This document shows, piece by piece, positions 51,826 through 63,299 of a DNA stretch of 64,000 nucleotides (positions are counted from its first letter, which is position 1; the number at the start of each line of letters is the position of its first letter). Location: NCBI GenBank assembly GCA_016719855.1, contig JADJYH010000009.1, positions 166,865 to 230,864 of the forward strand, in the 5' to 3' direction. The stretch comes from Saprospiraceae bacterium (GTDB taxonomy: Bacteria; Bacteroidota; Bacteroidia; Chitinophagales; Saprospiraceae). Under the pieces are notes generated by a model. The model did no database searches and was not told the origin of the DNA. It worked only from the letters and a program-made list of their open reading frames with translations. A program made the translations under genes and the position numbers.

Positions 51826-54800
51826 CTACCGGACACCACCCCACCAATTTCCAACCATCCAAACCTCATCACCCACGAAACTTGCTGGGCGCTGCCCAAA
51901 CTCCTGGGAGAAAGTCCTTTAAAATATGCAGGGTCAGCAAACCCGACGGCGTAGGCGATTTCGGAGATGTTCAGGTGGGTGGTTTTGGAGCAGGATTTTG
52001 CTTGCTGCAAGCGGACGCTGCGGATAAAGGGACAAGGTCTTTCCGGTGAGGGCTTTCAATTTTCGGTTCAATTGCGATTCGCTCATGGCCATTTCACGAG
52101 CCAGTTCCTCGTTGCCGAAATTGGCGTCGTCGAGGTGGTCGAGGATAGAACGGGAGGCTTTTTCAAAAAACATAGCTTCCAATGAGGCGGTTGCCTGGGC
52201 AGGGGCATTTGTGGCCAGGGCAATGAAGTCCACTGCGGCATATTTTTGCTGCAAACGCTGCCGCAGTTCCACCAGTTTTTCCAACCGGATAAGCAATTCT
52301 TCTTTCAGGAAAGGCTTCGACAAATACGCATCTGCGCCCACGCCCAGCCCTTCCAACCTGGGACTCGACATCTGCCTTGGCGGTGAGCAAAATAATGGGG
52401 ATATGGCAGGTGCGCTCGTCGTTTTCAAAAACTGCGTCACCTCAAATCCGTCTTTTTCCGGGCATCATCACATCGCTGATGATGATGTCGGGAAATGGTT
52501 TCCAGCGCCTTGTCTATGCCCGTTTGACCGTCCTCTACCCACAATATCTTATACTGACCTTCCAGGCAGGTGCGGATATAAGTGGCCACATCGGCATTAT
52601 CTTCGATGAGGAGCAGCAATGGCGCATCGTCGGTTTCCAGTCCGACATTAACCCCTGCGGAAGTCATCATTTCGGCCATTGTACCGGAAGCCGGTACAGC
52701 CGTTTCTATCTGTGGCAAATCAAGGCTACGAACCGCCGACTTCTTGACCGGGAGGCGCACGGTGAACTCGGCTCCTTGACCGATTTCGCTTTTTACAGAA
52801 ATGCTGCCCCCCAACAATTCGACCAATTCTTTCGTCAAAGTCAAGCCGATACCCGTACCCTCGCCTTTACGGGTATGGCATCGTCCGCTTGATAAAAACG
52901 GTCGAAGATGTTGGCGATATGCTCCGCAGAAATGCCGATGCCCGTGTTGGAGATTTTGATTTGGAGGAAATGGTTGTTAGTACTGTTAGCAATTGAAGTG
53001 CTAACAGTACTCCCTGGTTTTATCACCTCGCTGACATGGAGGATGACCTTGCCCTTTTCTGGTGTGAATTTGACGGCATTGGATAGCAGGTTGGAGATGA
53101 TTTGCTGCAATTTTTCCCGGTCGTAGTCCATTTCCAGCGACTTCACTTCCGGGTAAAAGGTCAATTGGATATGCTTGGTTGCTGCGTAGGAATGGAAGCT
53201 TTCGGAAAGGTATTGCAGGAAAAGCACCACATCGCCCAGCTCCCAGTCCACGCTCATTTTCCCACTGTCCAACTTCGACAGGTCGAGCATCTGGTTGATG
53301 AGGCGGAGCAGGTTTTGGCCGTTCCTTTTTATCAAATTTACGGCATTAGTGACCGGGTGACTTGAAGTCACCGGGTCACTTTCCAGTTGTTCCGCCATTC
53401 CCAAAATCACCGTCAGCGGGGTGCGGAACTCGTGGGTGATGTTGGTGTACAGCTTCGTTTTGAGCAAATCAATTTCCTGGAGGCGCAGTTTGTCCGCTTT
53501 TTCCAGCACCTGCTTGATTTGATATTCCCGGATAATATACAAAATGGTCAGCAACGCCAACCCGTACAATACGAATGCCCACCACCTCAAATAGTATCGA
53601 CGGAGGACATGAATCGGGATGGCCAATTCCTGCTTTGACCATGCACCCGAATAGCTTTGTCCGGCGATGCGGAGGGTGTAGTTGCCGTAAGGCAAACCGC
53701 TAATGCGGAGCAATGGCTCTTGTATGTACTGCCACTCCTTGTCAAAACCTTCGATTTGATATTTGTAGTAACTGACGGGAGATTGAAAGTCCAGCAGTGC
53801 AAACTCCAGGCTGAAAAACTTGTCGCCGGGATGCAAGGTGATTTCCTGTTTGGTGAGCAGTTCGTGCGTTAAGTTGGTGAGTTGATTATTGCTGCCAAGA
53901 AACTGGTTAAAATTTGTGATTTGCAAAGGGATCTGACCGTCTGTCATATCTGTTCCAAAGTCACGGGGATGAAAGGCCGTCAAGCCGTCAATACCTCCGA
54001 AGTACATGGTGCCATCTGCTCCCTTATAGCTGGATATGCGGTTAAATTCATTGTGTGCAATGCCGTCTTTTGCAGAAAAAGCATTGATATAATGAGTGCT
54101 TAAATTAAATCGCACCAGCCCATTGTCGGTACTCACCCAGATATTGCCAAAGTCATCCGGGAGGATGTTGTACAAGGTATTGGAGGGCATGCCGTCCTGT
54201 ATCGTAAACGACTGGAAATTGCCATTAGCCCGATCCCATCGGAGCAACCCTTCCCCGTTGGTTGCCAACCAAAAAATGCCATCTGGGTCTTCATATAAAT
54301 CTCGCAGGTCGCTAACCGGCATGCGGTGCTTTTCATCCACCACATTTTCCGTCCCGTAGAAATCGGTGATGCAAAGGTCTTTCGAGATGCGGTAACACCC
54401 CGAACCACCGACTGCCCAGTAATGCTGGTCTTTGGGGCTGAAAATAATCCGGTAAATAAAATTCGAGAAGGGCATGGCCTGTCGGCATGATTCGACCGGC
54501 GTGATGCTATTTTCCCTGATATTCCAAACCAACAACTTCCCGTGGTCATTCCCCAATAAGTAGCGCTCCCCTGGCAAAGGATATTGCGCCCATATAAAAC
54601 CAATCGTTGACCGATATGCTTTCGGGTCTAAGTTCAAGTCCAGCAAATAATTTCGGGAAACCGCCATGTCCGGTAAATCAATGGAATGGCACCCGCTACC
54701 GAAAAAATAGACTTTGTCGTCCCGTTTATCAAAGCAATGAATCCAAATATCATCGGCCACCTTGAGCTTTGAAAAGTATTTCCCTTCCTTTTTATCATAA

Positions 54801-55957
54801 AAAACCAATCCGAAATGCCCGCCTGTCCAAACGTTGCCAGCAGCATCGGCAAAGATGCCCCGCACCTGGTTGCCCAATGGGTCCCGCATATCGAAAGCCT
54901 CCTTGTTGAAAAGTACCTGAAACTGTTTTTGGGAAGGCGTGAACTTATGAATCCCCCGCGGTGTGCAAATCCAATAGTTGCCTTGCCGGTCGCTAAAAAA
55001 GGACAGGTTCACTGAAAAGTCTTTGCCTACATCTGGGCCTGTCAATAAGGGAGAAAACTTATAGTCTTTAAAAACAAAAAGCCCGTTGTTCAACGGCAGC
55101 AAGATGGCGGGGCCAAATTTGTCGTTCCGGCGGGCGCCAATGGAATCCAGGTTGTTAAAAACGTTGAAGGTGGGCAAATCGCAGGGGCTGTATTCTATTT
55201 TTAGCTCCCCGTCGAGGCTATGCTTTTCTATTATCAATTGGGGCACTTTGCTCTTTTTGTCTAAAGAAACAAACTCCAATAAGCTCTTTTCATTGAAATA
55301 GGATAGCTTTTTAGATGGCTCCGGGTTGGTCACAATGTGGTTGCCAAAAAAGGAAACCCTTTCGTTGAAGGCGATGCTCTCGCCGTTGGCGTGGGGCGTG
55401 TAGTCGGGGTTGCGCAATGTTTTGCCCAAAATTTCACTTGCATCCACCACCAGTTCAAAACCCCTTCCAGTTATGTAACGGTAACCCAAGGCATTCCCGA
55501 CCAGGAGATAAATGTCACCTTGCTGGTTAAGTAAAATGCTTGTAATCTCGTTCGGGTCAAATGGCAGGTCTGGAAATTTTCCTCCAGGGCGTCAGTTCCC
55601 ACTGACGGGGTTGTAAATATCGGTCTTCCCGTCCGTATCGAAAGTCCCTTCTGCTATGCCGTAGGAGATCCAAAGGTTGCCCGCTTGGTCTTCAGCCAGA
55701 TTGACGATTCGGTTGCGTTGCAGGCCATCCCGTTTGGTCAGCAAAGTGAAACGTTTTCCGTCGAAACGGTTCAGCCCGTTGCGGGTTCCGAACCACAAAA
55801 AACCACGCTGGTCCTGCAGCCCACAGAGTACCTCCCTGCTGGCCAGACCGTCTTCCACGCTGAGGAATTGGTGATTGTATTGCAAGTCCTGTGCTTGCAT
55901 CAACAGCGGCAAAACAGCATAAAAAATGAAAACAAATATGGCACGAGAACAACGCAT
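51826..55957 (-). CDS. Hybrid two-component sensor/regulator (HTCS) with Y_Y_Y and AraC domains, about six frameshifts
   Basis: This single-protein phosphorelay of about 1377 residues senses a ligand in the periplasm and acts on DNA in the cytoplasm. Order: signal/anchor (MRCSRAIFVFIFYAVLPLLM), two-bladed-propeller Reg_prop repeats (FLSVEDGLASREV, DQRGFLWFGTRNGLNRFDG and so on), Y_Y_Y domain (YYKYQIEGFDKEWQYI), one transmembrane helix (WWAFVLYGLALLTILYII), His kinase HisKA (NITHEFRTPLTVILGMAEQLE with the phospho-His), HATPase (SNTGIGISAEHIANIFDRFY), receiver (LLLLIEDNAD, then IISDVMMPEKDG with the phospho-Asp), and AraC/HTH_18 (NEELAREMAMSESQLNRKL, AYAVGFADPAYF). Bacteroidota HTCS proteins commonly switch on polysaccharide use; the target genes are not shown here, though GH43 and DUF1080 are neighbours. 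Frame breaks are at about 55590, 52865, 52480, 52380, 52030 and 51925. Confidence 0.9.
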
Positions 55958-56026
55958 TCAGACAAATTAGGAAGGAAGAATGGGTATGAGGCAAAGAGGA
56001 ACAGTACACTTGATTGACTCCCTTGG

Positions 56027-56034
56027 CAAATTTA
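56027..56034 (-). promoter_or_regulatory. -7 box of the hybrid-sensor promoter (TAAATTTG)
   Basis: TAAATTTG on the minus strand lies 69 nt before the ATG at 55957, in the 114-bp gap after the transporter gene. It indicates a separate transcript for the sensor. Confidence 0.45.
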
Positions 56035-56071
56035 TGATTTTTAGCCTGACTGATAGCTTATATCAAAAACC

Positions 56072-57737
56072 TCACCACCCCAGTATCACCTGCGCCAGCA
56101 GAATCTTCGCCACCATCGCCGTGGGAAAGACCGTGGCATAGCCGATGTTGGCAGCGCCCGTGTCGTCTTTTTCATTGGCGAAGGCGAGGCAGGCAGGCTG
56201 CGTGTGCAGTGCCGACATCACGCCCATGAGCAGGTTGTACGGCATTTTGAATACCAACCGAAAGACCAGGCATGCCCAGCAACGCGGTCGCCAACGTGAC
56301 GATGGCACCCAACACAATCAATTGAAAACCAGCCGATTGGAAGGTGGAGTAAAACGAGTAGCCCGACTTGAGGCCAATGCCCGCCAGGAAGAACACGGCA
56401 CCCAATTGCCGAAGCGTAAGGTTTGCATTCAGCGACATGCCCCAAACGATGCGCCCGCTCCTGCCCAGTTTCCCGAGGAACAACGCTACGATGAGCGGCC
56501 CAGCCGCAAAGCCCAACTTGAACGTGGAACCGCCCGGCAGCGGGATGGGCAACATGCCCAGGAGCAGTCCCAACGCCATGCCGATGGAGATGCTGATATA
56601 GTCCACCTCCGAGAGCCGTTGGTAGCTGTCGCCGAGGTACTTGCTGATTTCTTTCATCTTGGTTTTCGGGGCAATGATGCGCACCCGGTCGCCCGCTTCC
56701 AACACCATGTCGCCATGGGTGGGCAAGTCCACGTCGCCCCGCCGGATGCGGGTGATGATGGCCTGGAAGTGGTGGTAGAGGTCAAGTTGCTGGATGCTTT
56801 TGCCAACGACCGCTTTGTTGGAAACGAAAATGCGGCGTACGTCAACGGTGCTTGCGTCCAGCGAGAGGTCCCTGCCGGACGGGATGCCAAAATGGGCCTG
56901 AAATTTCTTAAGCTCGGCGGGGTGACCGACGAGGGTGAGGATGTCGCCTTTTAGGATGATGGTTTCTGGCCCAGGAACTTCTATTTCCGTTCCACCCCTT
57001 GAGAGTCGCCGGGAGACGACGATATTGTGCAACTCGCCGGACTTGCCGATTTCCACCAGGCTCTTTCCCGCCAGCCGGGAATTGGTGACGATAACATTGA
57101 CGTTTTCCAGTTCCTCGGTGCTGATGCCGGTGAGTTCAGCCGTGGTTGCTGCCTCTTTTTTAAAGTCAATGCGCCAAAACTTGATGCCCATTTGGAACAA
57201 AAAAATGACGCCGATCACGCCAATCGGGTAGGCGAGGAGTACCCCGACTGGCTCGGCCAGCAAGTTCCTCGCTGCCTCCGATGTAGTGTCGGTAATGGAG
57301 TTCTTGAGGATGTCCACCACGGAAGCCAATGCAGGTGTGTTGGTCAGCGAGCCGCAAAAAAGCCCCGCCGTGAGCGTGCTTATCATGCCCATCAACTTGC
57401 CCAACAAAATGGTCAATGCAGCGGAAACAACCAAAATTCCAAGACCAACAGGTTGTCACGCAGCCCAGATTTTTGAAAGAGGCGAAAAGCTTGGCCCCGA
57501 CCGAAGGCCGATGGTGTAAACAAACAACACCAGCCCAAGGATGTAAATAATGTCCGGCAAGGCCATGTCCGGGTGCATGGCCCCGAAGGCCAGCCCAACG
57601 AAAAGCACGGCAGCTACGCCAAAACTGAACCCCCTAAACCTTATCCGGCCAATGAAATAGCCGATGGCAATGACGAGGAAAAGCAGCAGCGGCTTGTTTT
57701 CGAGGAGGAGTTGAACGATGGCGTCGTAGAGATTCAT
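56072..57737 (-). CDS. Aspartate-alanine-exchanger-type transporter (YidE/YbjL family) with two TrkA-C domains
   Basis: This inner-membrane protein of about 555 residues has two blocks of five or so helices with a soluble middle. The first block begins MNLYDAIVQLLLENKPLLLFLVIAIGYFIG and carries PDIIYILGLVLFVYTIGLRSG. In the middle, two TrkA-C (RCK_C) domains run from ENVNVIVTNSRLAGKSLVEI to the end of VRIIAPKTKMKEI. The second block includes SISIGMALGLLLGMLPIPLPGG and FFLAGIGLKSGYSF, and ends with VGMSALHTQPACLAFANEK. This arrangement is that of the AAEx/AspT family; transported solute unknown. Frame breaks are at about 57468 and 56235. The gene starts 23 bp after the DUF1080 stop but has its own promoter box in the gap. 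Confidence 0.88.
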
Positions 57738-57741
57738 GGTG

Positions 57742-57749
57742 CAAAACTA
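57742..57749 (-). promoter_or_regulatory. -7 box of the transporter promoter (TAGTTTTG)
   Basis: TAGTTTTG on the minus strand ends 4 nt before the ATG at 57737, predicting a leaderless transcript as for purK. Confidence 0.45.
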
Positions 57750-57760
57750 CCTTATAAATT

Positions 57761-57841
57761 TCAACACGGAGGCACGGAGCCACAGAGGGACACGAACCCA
57801 AGCTCCTCGTGTCCCTCTGTGGCTCCGACCCTCCGTGTTGA
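57761..57841. repeat. 35-bp-arm inverted repeat at the end of the DUF1080 gene
   Basis: Left arm 57761-57795 (starting TCAACACGGAGGCACGGAGC) and right arm 57807-57841 pair with few mismatches around an 11-nt loop. The sequence type (CACGGAGNCACAGAGGGACACG) is a common dispersed repeat of Bacteroidota. The DUF1080 frame runs through it to a stop at 57761-57763. Confidence 0.8.
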
Positions 57842-59212
57842 AAAAAAACTAAAACTCCGCAGCTTCACGCTCCGAAACGACACCTCGTTCCCGTGGTCTT
57901 GCAGCAGGATATGACCCTGTAGCCAATTGCCGAAATTCGGCCAATCCTTGTATTTCGAGTAGGCCACGAGGGCGTTGAACATCGGCGTATTGCGCTCATA
58001 TTCAAGGGTTTGGAAGCCATTCAGCCAATGCTCCACATGGTTGCCCCGCACCACGATGCGCAGTTGGTTCCACTCACCGATGCCCCGAAACTCTTTGTTC
58101 CGGCTCGGCACGGAGAGGTTAGCTGCCGGGATGAGGTCGTAAGCAAGCCAAGCGTGCGGTTGCCCTTCACGCCAAGCAGGGCATCAGGGTGCTTGGCGTC
58201 GTCGAGGATTTGGAACTCGCAGCCGATGGCCGAGCCTGCGCCTTGGTTCAGGTCAGGCTGAACGAAGTATTTGACGCCGCTGTTGGCTCCTTCCGTGATT
58301 TTGAATTCGAGCTTTAGTTCAAAATCGCTGGACTGCTCCTTCGTCACGATGTCGCCGCCGCCAGTGCTTTCACCGCCCGTGCTGGGCTGCACGGTGAGCA
58401 CTCCGTCCTTCATCGCCCAGCCAGTGGCAGGGAAGTTAGTGGAGCGGGCGGAGCGCCAGCCTTTCGAGGTCTTGCCATCCCAGAGCAAGCGCCAACCGTG
58501 GCGCAACTCATTGTCCGTCAGCGTGTTGGCAAGGTAGTTTTCTTCAGGGCAGGTTGGTTCCACGGCCCAGCGGTCGGCTTCAAGTGCTTCGGTTTTGAGG
58601 CGGATATTGCGCCAGCGGATTTCACGCCCCGCCAGCTCCGGTCCGCCGATGCTGTGAACTTGCAGGGCGATGAAACCCGTTGCCGTCAGGTCGTCCACGA
58701 CGTTGGCGGTCTGTACGCCGTTCACCCAGATGCGCAGCTCGTGGCCGACGGCTTCGATGTGGTAGCTGTTCCATTCGCCGGTCTTAAAGCCAAGCGACCC
58801 GGCTCGTTCTCGGCGAGGGCGGCGAGCCAGCCCCGGCGGCCCTCGTCGTAGATGCCGCCGGAATAGGCACGGGGGCTTGGGTCAATCTCGGCCTGATAGC
58901 CGTGTGCCCGGCCTTTCTGGTAATCGGGCAGGCTGTTGCTGCGGAACTGGATGCCAGAGTTCAGCGAGGGATCCACTTTCACCTCCAGTTCGAGGATGAA
59001 GTCGGCGTAGCTTTTTTCGGTGCAGAGGAAGGTGTTGGGGGTGTTAGCCTTGGTCGTCCCGACGATTTCGGCGTTCTCGACCCGGTAGGTGGCTTGGCCG
59101 TTTTGACCGTCCAGCCGCTGAGGTCTTTGCCGTTGAAGAGCGGCTGCCAGCCGGGCTGGGCAGTGGCGATTTGCGAAGCGAGGAAAAGAAGAACTAAGGG
59201 AAAATGTTTCAT
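57761..59212 (-). CDS. Secreted double-DUF1080 (3-keto-disaccharide hydrolase-like) protein, three frameshifts
   Basis: The product of about 484 residues has a signal peptide (MKHFPLVLLFLASQIATAQ) and two DUF1080 lectin-like beta-sandwich domains. The first begins GWQPLFNGKDLSGW and includes LNSGIQFRSNSLPDYQKGR and EWNSYHIEAVGHELRIWVNG. The second begins GWRLLWDGKTSKGWRSA and includes ELKLEFKITEGANSGVKYF and EWNQLRIVVRGNHVEHWLNG. DUF1080 proteins include 3-keto-glucoside hydrolases and carbohydrate-binding partners. Frame breaks are at about 59118, 58792 and 58142. The natural end is probably near KLRSF (57850); beyond it the frame reads through the palindromic repeat 57761-57841 for about 28 codons. 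It is divergent from the GH43 gene, so both may share one control region. Confidence 0.85.
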
Positions 59213-59226
59213 GATTTTCGTTTTGC

Positions 59227-59234
59227 CAAAGGTA
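59227..59234 (-). promoter_or_regulatory. -7 box of the DUF1080 promoter (TACCTTTG)
   Basis: TACCTTTG on the minus strand lies 14 nt before the ATG at 59212, in the 177-bp divergent gap with the GH43 gene. On the plus strand only a weak match (TATTCTTG, 59362-59369) faces the GH43 start. Confidence 0.5.
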
Positions 59235-59389
59235 AAATTCCACCTAGGGGTTTGGGGCAGTGAACGACAAAAACCCCCGACCAACCCACGGTTCAGTCTC
59301 AAATGTTGGTGTTTAAAAAACCGTAATAGTTTATCAAACTGGTGTAAAGGAAAATTCTGCCTATTCTTGCAAGCAATAATATTGAAAAC

Positions 59390-61138
59390 ATGAAAAACTC
59401 AATGCATTGACTTGCCTCCTCCTCCCCTCGTTTGCCATCGTTCCCCTTTTTTGCGCAGCAAAAAACCTACTGCAACCCCACGAACATTGACTACGGCTAC
59501 ACGCCCTACGAGAGCTTTGCCGCTTGGGGCAAGCACCGGGCCACCGCCGATCCCGTCATCGTCAACTACAAGGGCGACTTCTACCTGTTCAGCACCAACC
59601 AGGGCGGCTACTGGCACAGCCCCGATATGCTAAACTGGAACTTCCACAAACGCCCTTTCCTTCGCCCTTGGAACAGCGAGACCAAGGACGACCTCTGTGC
59701 CCCGGCGTCGGCATCATCGGCGACACGATGGTGGTGTTCGGCAGCACCTACACCTCCGACTTCACGCTTTGGGGCAGCACCGACCCCAAGGGAAACGAGT
59801 GGTTCGTGCTGGTGGACAGCTTCGAAATCGGCGGCTGGGATCCGGCTTTTTTCACCGACGACGACGGGCGGCTTTATATGTACAACGGCAGCAGCAACCG
59901 CTACCCCATGTACGGCATCGAACTGGACCGCAAGACGTTTCAGCCCAAAGGCGCCGCACGCCCATGTACCTCCTTGAAGATTGGCGCTATGGCTGGCAGC
60001 GCTTCGGCGAGCACATGGACAACACCTTTCTCGACCCATTTGCCGAAGGCGCCTGGATGACGAAGCACAACGGCAAATACTATTTCCAATATGGCGCACC
60101 CGGCACGGAGTTCAGCGGCTACTCCGACGGCGTGGTGGTGGGTACGTCACCGCTCTTCCAGTTCCAGCCCGCCGTGCCGGCAGAGCGACCCACTGAGCAG
60201 CAAGATGGGCGGCTTCAACCGGGGCGCTGGCCACGGTGCCACCTTTCCCGACAACAGCGGGCGCTATTGGCACACGTCCACGACGGTCGTTTGCGTGAAA
60301 AACACTTGGGAGCGGCGCATCGGCATCTGGCCCACTGGGTTTGACAAAGACGACGTGATGTGGTGCAACACCGACTTCGGCGACTACCCGATGTACTTGC
60401 CCAGCGCCCGCACCGACGGCCAACTCCGCCCTGATTGGTGGCTTCTGAATTATAAAAAGCCTGTGACCGTCAGCAGCACGCTCGGCAGCTACCACGCCAA
60501 CAACGCCGTGGACGAAAACATCAAAACCTACTGGAGTGCCCGCACCGCCGACAAGGGCGAGTGGATACAGACCGACCTTGGCCAACTCTCCACCGTCCAT
60601 GCCATCCAAATCAACTACGCCGACCAGGACGCCGAATTCGTGGGAAAGCAAACGGGCATTTACCACCAGTACGAACTCTACGCCAGCACTGACGGTAAAA
60701 ATGGACGCTGCTGGTGGACAAAAGTCAAAACAAAACCGACGTGCCGCACGACTACATCGAACTCCCGAAACCTATCGAAACCCGTTACCTCAAGCTCGTG
60801 AACGTCCACATGCCCACCGGCAAGTTCGCCATCAGCGGGCTGCGCATCTTCGGCAACGGCGGCGGCCCTAAGCCCCAGCCCGTAAAGACCTCATCGTGCT
60901 GCGCACCGAAAAGGACAAACGAAGCGCCTACATCAAATGGAGCCCCGTGGACAATGCCTTCGCCTACAACCTCTACTACGGCACTGCTCCGGACAAACTT
61001 TACAACAGCATCCTGATTCACGACTTCAACGAATACTGGTTCAAGGCGATGGATAGGCAGAAGACCTACTATTTCGCCATCGAGTCGGTGAACGAGAACG
61101 GGGTGTCGGGGTTGGGTGAGGTGAAGCGGGTGGAGTGA
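59390..61138 (+). CDS. Secreted GH43-type glycosidase with CBM32-like and FN3 domains, about six frameshifts
   Basis: This reconstructed protein of about 582 residues starts at the ATG 59390 (MKNSMH...). A hydrophobic export core (CLLLPSFAIVPLF) is readable in a shifted frame before AQQKTYCNPTNIDYGY. The five-bladed propeller shows the GH43 landmarks ADPVIVNYKGDFYLFSTN (catalytic-base Asp), GGWDPAFFTDDDGRLYMYNG and GAWMTKHNGKYYFQYGAPG. A discoidin/F5-8C (CBM32) domain follows (SSTLGSYHANNAVDENIKTYW, then WIQTDLGQLSTVHAIQI and YLKLVNVHMPTGKFAISGLRI). A short FN3 domain ends it (SAYIKWSPVDNAFAYNLYYG, to SVNENGVSGLGEVKRV). GH43 enzymes cut arabinan, xylan or related side chains; the substrate here cannot be read. 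Frame breaks lie at about 59405, 59455, 59700, 59965, 60200, 60700 and 60885. Confidence 0.85.
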
Positions 61139-61182
61139 CGCAAATTAATATTTAACATTAAAATTGATAAATACTTTGGAAT

Positions 61183-63067
61183 ATGGAAAAAGTAATGATG
61201 GACGAGCAACTTCTAGAGTCCATAAGGATAACAATGAATCGCATTCGCCAAGACAGGGAGAAGTTTCGTGAAATTATTGTCCAAGAAATTGAAGAGTTAA
61301 TTTATCGCATTAACAACTATGACAAAATTTATGTCTTGGGAGGTCTTGGCGTAAAACTAATCAAATCAACTCGTAATTTTTTTCAACCAATTCCTTGAAA
61401 ACTATGATGGAGAGCCATACGACGGAATAGAAGAAGAAAAGTGTGTTGAGGATGATAAGATTGAAGTGATGTTGGAGTACATAATGAATTTGGCAACAGC
61501 ATACCTAATGAAAACAATCAAATTCCTACACATGAGGTAATTGATGATATTTATGACCGATTAGTTTCGATAAAGTCGAAATTGAATGTTTTTGAAATAT
61601 CTGCTGAAATTCCAGATGAAGGTAATGAGTACGACCGCAGACTCAGATTATACATCCTTCTTGAAAGCATCAATGTCCGGGGAATGGATACCAAGAACAT
61701 GAGAAGATAGTTTTTCAAGAGATGTTTGCCCCTTCGATGGATTTTTGGAGCAATTTTACCAATTTAACTCATCAGACATTTCGGAAATAATTGAGAGATT
61801 AAATCTATTGGTTCTCTCCAAAATTGGAAATCCATTTGGTGCTACTCTTAGCTACCAACGGTTTGAAGATTGGTCTGAAAAAATTGGGTTGGAAGGTATG
61901 ACTGAAAAAATACACAAAACTGGAAAGCATTTTATTCAATTATTCACTGAAGAAAATCCTGATTTATTCTCTGATGAAGCGCCTGATAAAATTACAGGAT
62001 ATTCATTTGACGACATTGAAAGCTTTGAAAAGCTATTCTGGGTAATACCTCAAACTGAAAAAGAAAAAAAAATCTTTGAATTATTAGCTCAAAAATTTGG
62101 GGACAACCAACAGTTTGTGGCTAACAAAAAATTTAAAGGTTTTTCTTTGGGAGACTCAAACCTTAGCACTAAGCCTTTGATAAAGGTAAATGAAAAATAC
62201 TACTGTTTCTCAACACACTTACCTTCACGAAATAAATTCCTTTTATTTGCTGATTTTCTAAAAAATGCAGACAATACTTATTTTGAAAACAATTTTTTAG
62301 GGAATACTAATATTTATTCAAGAGATAACTTTACAGAACAGAAAGCTAAACTATTGTTTGAGAAGATGCTTCCCACAGTTCAATTTTTTAGTTCTCTTAA
62401 GTATTGTGTGAAGGATGAGACTGGGAATACCAAAGATGCTGAACTTGATATTCTTGGGGTAGGTAAAAACGCTATTTACATCATAGAAGTAAAAGCTGGA
62501 GAACTACACAGAAAGCATAGGAGAGGGGCATTGAAAGGGCTAAAAGAAAAATAGATGAAGTAATTAACTATGGTGCATTTCAGTGCCACAGAGCGGAATC
62601 ACACATTCTTGAGTTCGGCATTTTTGAATACGTTGATAATGGGCATAAGAAATCTGTTAAAATTGAAAACCCATCCGCAAAGTATATTTTCAAGATTACT
62701 GTTACCTATGAGGCGTTTTCGTCTATTTCAACCAATCTGAAAAATTTAGTTAGTCTCGGAATACTAAAACCCGAGTTCAAATGTACATGGATTGTTTCCC
62801 TGTTTGATTTGATGGCTTTCTCAGATTTGATTGATAAAGAAGAAGATTTTCAAGACTACTTGTCTTTTCGTTTTAAATTATATGATAAGGAAGGAATCAT
62901 TTTCTTGGATGAGATTGATGTGCTTGGATATTTTTTTCAGCGAAGGTTCTACAATACCTGAAATTGAGCAGAATCAATTTTACTTGATGAATGATTTTTC
63001 GAATGAGATTGATGAATATTTTGAGAATTTTGGTTTTCCAGAGATTGATAAGCCTAAAAGAAAATGA
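61183..63067 (+). CDS. AT-rich PD-(D/E)XK nuclease-like protein of unknown role, frameshifted
   Basis: The open pieces at 61183-61398, 61745-62554 and 62831-63067, plus connecting text in other frames, read as one protein of about 628 residues. It starts MEKVMMDEQLLESIRITMNR and ends NEIDEYFENFGFPEIDKPKRK. The only domain I recognise is a nuclease core at about residues 415-445: KDAELDILGVGKNAIYIIEVKAGE, with the Asp and the Glu-x-Lys of the PD-(D/E)XK fold, as in NERD and restriction-endonuclease-like proteins. The N-terminal part is helical and charged. The DNA is clearly more AT-rich than its neighbours, suggesting transfer, and it sits about 10 kb from the type I restriction locus. Frame breaks are at about 61380, 61500, 61690, 61740, 62530 and 62940. 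Whether it is a defence protein cannot be told from this sequence. Confidence 0.55.
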
Positions 63068-63112
63068 AGACGGTTTCGCAAGCATTCTGAATTAACTTAG
63101 CTGCCGAAAACA

Positions 63113-63145
63113 AGTGTCGGCGTGACTTTGAGTCACGCCGACACT
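63113..63145. repeat. Perfect 15-bp hairpin matching the arms of the 43748 repeat
   Basis: AGTGTCGGCGTGACT (63113-63127) and AGTCACGCCGACACT (63131-63145) with a TTG loop. The left arm is identical to 43748-43762. Placed 45 bp after the nuclease gene, it could act as its terminator. The remaining gap to 63300 shows nothing else. Confidence 0.75.
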
Positions 63146-63299
63146 CCTTCCCAGAAGGTGGAGGTGGAGTGAGAAGTTACGCTGCGTTAAACATTTCCCA
63201 GCTTTTCATCATTCTCTTAAATGAGCACTGGTTTTCCGAAATGGAGGTTGGACCAGTGAGGAAATGTTTGATTGACAATAAATAACCAGTAAACCGAAC

